Part shown: positions 61,303 through 64,000 of the stretch, one piece after another | How the letters are laid out: each line of letters opens with the position of its first letter | Numbering within the stretch: position 1 is the first letter of the stretch | DNA from: Aulostomus chinensis | Taxonomy: Eukaryota; Chordata; Actinopteri; Syngnathiformes; Aulostomidae | Length of the DNA: 64,000 nt | NCBI GenBank assembly: GCA_037954235.1 | Contig: JBBMOA010000022.1 | Location: 3,395,001 to 3,459,000 of the forward strand | Direction: 5' to 3' | Translations under genes and position numbers: made by a program | Notes under the pieces: generated by a model | The model's database searches: none | The model's input: only the letters and a program-made list of their open reading frames with translations | What the model was told of the DNA's origin: nothing

Positions 61303-62837
61303 CTATGCCGTGATGATTTGGGATGGAGTCACGCTGCTCTCTCTGCTCCGGTTTTTCCCAGCCTGCTGCTGGTCTTCGTGGGCAGGCGTGTTGCGGTGCT
61401 GCTGTCGTCGCGGTGCGTGGCGAGGTGGCAGGGACAGCGTGCAGCAAGACACTCCCACCGTGGGTTCAGGCAGATCCTCCGCCATGGACCAGCTGTCAGT
61501 AGCTGGGTCGTACTTCTGGACCGCAGCCTTGTAGCGCTTCTCTGCTTCATTCCAGCCTCCCAAAAGGTACAGCTTGTCGGACAGAGGGGACAGGCCAGCG
61601 GTGCTCACACCCAGTGGCAGAGGGGCGGCCCGGGACCACACTCCACTCTCCGGAGAGAAGACTTCCATGGACAGCACATCCACACGTTCACCACTCGGCC
61701 CCAGCTGGCTTCCTCCCACCACATACACCTTCCCTCCGAGAGTAGCAGAGCAGTGCCAGCCGCGAGGCATCTCCATGGAGGCCATCTCGGTCCAGGAGTC
61801 TCTCTCCATACTGTAGCATGCCACCGATCGGGAATAGGCGCAGTTGATGTACCCTCCCGTCACCAGGATGTCTCCGGAGGGCAGGGTTGAGCTGGAGTGA
61901 CAGCAGCGGGGCGTCTCCATGGGTGCACGCATCTGCCAGGTGTTGGAGGAAGGCAGGTAGCTCTCGGTGGTGGCCAGTAGTCCCTCGACGTTGCGGCCGC
62001 CGATGGCAAACAGGCGTCCGCCACTGGCTGCCAGAGAGAAGTGGGTACGGCGCTGGCGCATGCTGGCCAGGTGGAGCCAGGTGTTGAAGCGAGGGTCGTA
62101 TCTGATGAGAGAAAGTCAGTTGTGTGTAATGATACACAGATTATATGACCAATAATCAACCTTTTCTGATGGGTAATTCGTGATCATATGATCAACGTTG
62201 AAATGTTTTAAGTTAAAACTCTCCAGAGGTAAATCCTGCACAAACAGCAGCTGCTGGTCTACCAGAAACAGTTCTACCTGCTGAGGGTGCTGACGGCGTG
62301 CTTGGCCTGGTTACGAGCATCGTTCTGGTCCTCTCCGCCAGCCACGTATAAGAATCCGTCCATCACAGCCACACACTGGTTGAAACTCTTTGCTGGCAGC
62401 TGGGTAAGATGGCGCCAGGTAGCTCCTCCCTCACGAGGGTCCCTCCAAAGTACCTGGGAACAAAGGGTCAAAGGTCGGTATGGGATTTTCTTCGGTTTTC
62501 TAGGAGAACTCGTACACGCGCCACACGAAGCACTAACCTCACGGCTGAGAGCGCGCTCAGTGAGGGATGGCCGGCCGCCAATGGTGAGCAAAGTGGGCTG
62601 ACTGGCGCGGACTTGCGTGCGTCTGGACTGCAGGGTGTTCTGCTGGTAAGGTAGCAGGTGGTAGTTCATGGCATCCACCAGCAGGCGGTGACACTGAGGG
62701 TCCAGCATCATGCGGGGCACCGGCTGGATCTGGCTCACCAACTCGCTGGCTGGGATGGTCTCAAAGCGAACATGGGAAAGGAGCTCGGCGGCATGAGGCT
62801 GACGGGTGGAGTCAAAGTCAAGCCACTTCATGGCCAG
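61303..62837 (-). CDS. klhl31: Kelch-like protein, KLHL31 type, C-terminal part
   Basis: BTB-BACK-kelch adaptor; KLHL31 acts in skeletal and cardiac muscle and is thought to be a CUL3 ubiquitin-ligase substrate receptor. Three minus-strand exons in phase: 62837-62538, 62453-62278 and 62101-61303 (stop TAG at 61305-61303), giving 424 residues. The first exon opens mid-BACK domain (LAMKWLDFDSTRQPHAAELL) and includes CHRLLVDAMNYHLLPYQQNT. It is followed by kelch blades (AGGEDQNDARNQAKHAVS, RRTHFSLAASGGRLFAIGGR, VTGGYINCAYSRSVACY, GGSQLGPSGERVDVLSM, GGWNEAEKRYKAAVQKYDP) and a basic tail ending VTPSQIITA. The BTB exon must lie beyond 64000. A fish-specific paralogue (klhl43-like) is possible. Confidence 0.85.
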
Positions 62838-64000
62838 CTGGAGAGAGACAGATTTACCAGGATGAGGATGAAGAATTAACAATTTGATGATCATGTTCAG
62901 CAGCGTAGCGTGGCCGTCGAGCAACCAAAGGGTTCCTGGTTTGATCCTCACTTCCCTTGGTGACCATGTCTGGGATAGGCTCCACCCCCCGCGACCCTTA
63001 ACGGATAAGTGGAATAGAAAATAGATGGATGCTCAGCAAGGGACGATTCCTTTGTTTACGCTTTAAAGGGACACCTTACCAAGCTGGCGTCAATCTGGTT
63101 TGGGTTGTAGTACCACTTTTAGTTGTGAGTCGTAGTGAGTCACTGCAGCGTGAGGAAACAGCAGGCCAGCCCCCTACAGAGGAAACTAATGCCACCTGCT
63201 TGTCTCAGTGAGCGTAAGTGAGATTTAAAACATAAATTGGCCAATTTATGCTTCAAATACGTAACTTTTTGGTTTGCGAGAGAACACAAGAGTTTGTAAG
63301 TGGATGTTTTGGACAGTTTTGCTTTTCGTTGTCGATCTGCTTTAGCGTCGGGCTAATAAACACGTGTCTGTTGTTTCTGACCTCTGGAGTCACCAAGAAG
63401 TCATGCAGGAGGGAAGAAGTCTCCTGGAGATTCAAGACATCTGACTGTGAGTACTTGAATAGCAAATTACAGTTGTTTGGGTGAAGTATCACTTCAACAA
63501 CAGGAAGGTTACTGGATTTTTCCCCTCGGGGGCTCAGAGGTGGGAGAGGCCCCCTATGCGAGTCGTATTGACAGTTTATAAATACAACTATCGTCTCATC
63601 GCTTGTCCGCGGCTGTTTCCATTTGGAAGCCTCTATGATTTGCTGGGCCTGTGTTTGGCCTGGGGCAGCTGGTGGTGGGTCTGATTTTAGGCCTGGATGG
63701 AAATAGCAGGACGGCCGCCGTGGGCTGAAGAGTTATTACGGACGTGTCAGCTCCCAGAGGGCACAGCATCTCCCCTCAGTTAGGATGCGACCTCGATCCG
63801 TCTGTTTGTTACTGTCATTAAACTAAAGACTTGGAGCGATGTTTGTGACGCTGCTCCTTTTGAAAACGGCCCCGTCATCTTCCATCGGTCTTTTTCTCCA
63901 TATCTTGTATGTGGGTGACGCTCTACTGTACACGTCCGTCAAGTGTGATGATGTCAGCGACCTCATTAACAGTCATGCGTGTACATTTTTAGGTCCTTAT
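62838..64000 (-). other. klhl31: Intron of the klhl31-like gene
   Basis: No BTB or remaining BACK sequence is found on the minus strand up to the window end, so this is taken as intron. It contains a SINE 3'-end fragment at 62967-63032. Confidence 0.55.
62967..63032 (+). mobile_element. SINE 3'-end fragment
   Basis: Only the distal part (CTGGGATAGGCTCCACCCCC, CGACCCTTAACGGATAAGTGG) and the AGATGGATG tail of the SINE family are present. Confidence 0.65.

Noticed and set aside
61318..61890. 190-codon plus-strand open frame
   Set aside because: Antisense of the klhl31-like kelch exon, where codon-level conservation is on the minus strand.

Overview
This is vertebrate nuclear DNA, most likely from a percomorph-type teleost. 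Genes are split by GT-AG introns, there are many CA/TG, GAT and poly-C runs, and copies of a fish tRNA-related SINE are scattered through it. Two genes also point to fish: a fabp10-family gene (absent from mammals) and a tandem eef1a pair. All exon boundaries were read by eye from splice sites, reading phase and remembered family sequences; no alignment or search was run.

Layout, left to right. (1) 1-6.4 kb: 3' half of a Na+/H+ exchanger of the NHE1 type (slc9a1, +) with a long 3' UTR. (2) 6.7-8.3 kb: fabp10-like liver lipid/bile-acid binding protein (+). (3) 8.8-13.7 kb: srsf10 (+), an SR splicing factor carrying a U12-type intron and a purine-rich candidate autoregulatory exon. (4) 15.7-18.95 kb: gja9-type connexin (+), facing mycbp (-, 19.0-20.15 kb). 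(5) 22.28-25.19 kb: a nearly intact non-LTR retrotransposon with a restriction-enzyme-like endonuclease and one in-frame stop. (6) 26.46-33.0 kb: sialin-like slc17a5 (+), followed by a tRNA-Phe(GAA) gene (-). (7) 33.2-42.7 kb: no host gene seen; it holds SINE pieces, a 5'-truncated L1-like insertion with perfect 16-bp target duplications, and microsatellites. (8) 42.75-46.15 and 46.37-51.96 kb: two tandem eef1a genes, each with a TATA box, a TOP-like start and seven coding exons. (9) 54.6-58.5 kb: rpl11 (+). (10) 60.2-64 kb: the 3' part of a KLHL31-like BTB-kelch gene (-), whose N-terminal exons lie beyond the window.

The genes are housekeeping or tissue genes and do not form one pathway, although eef1a and rpl11 belong to the translation machinery and share TOP-like promoters. 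From memory of the human map, slc9a1, srsf10 and rpl11 recall 1p36, gja9/mycbp 1p34, slc17a5/eef1a1 6q13 and klhl31 6p12, so the window mixes two human linkage groups.

The most striking observation is in the eef1a 3' UTRs. In both copies the CDS frame stays open for 68-75 codons after the TGA. It encodes the same peptide core (KDWLMLIKTHRKSFRRK) inside a 72-nt block that differs by one synonymous base, while the flanking UTR has diverged. From memory the human EEF1A1 3' UTR has a very similar in-frame peptide. This suggests a conserved readthrough extension, a downstream ORF, or an RNA element that mimics one.
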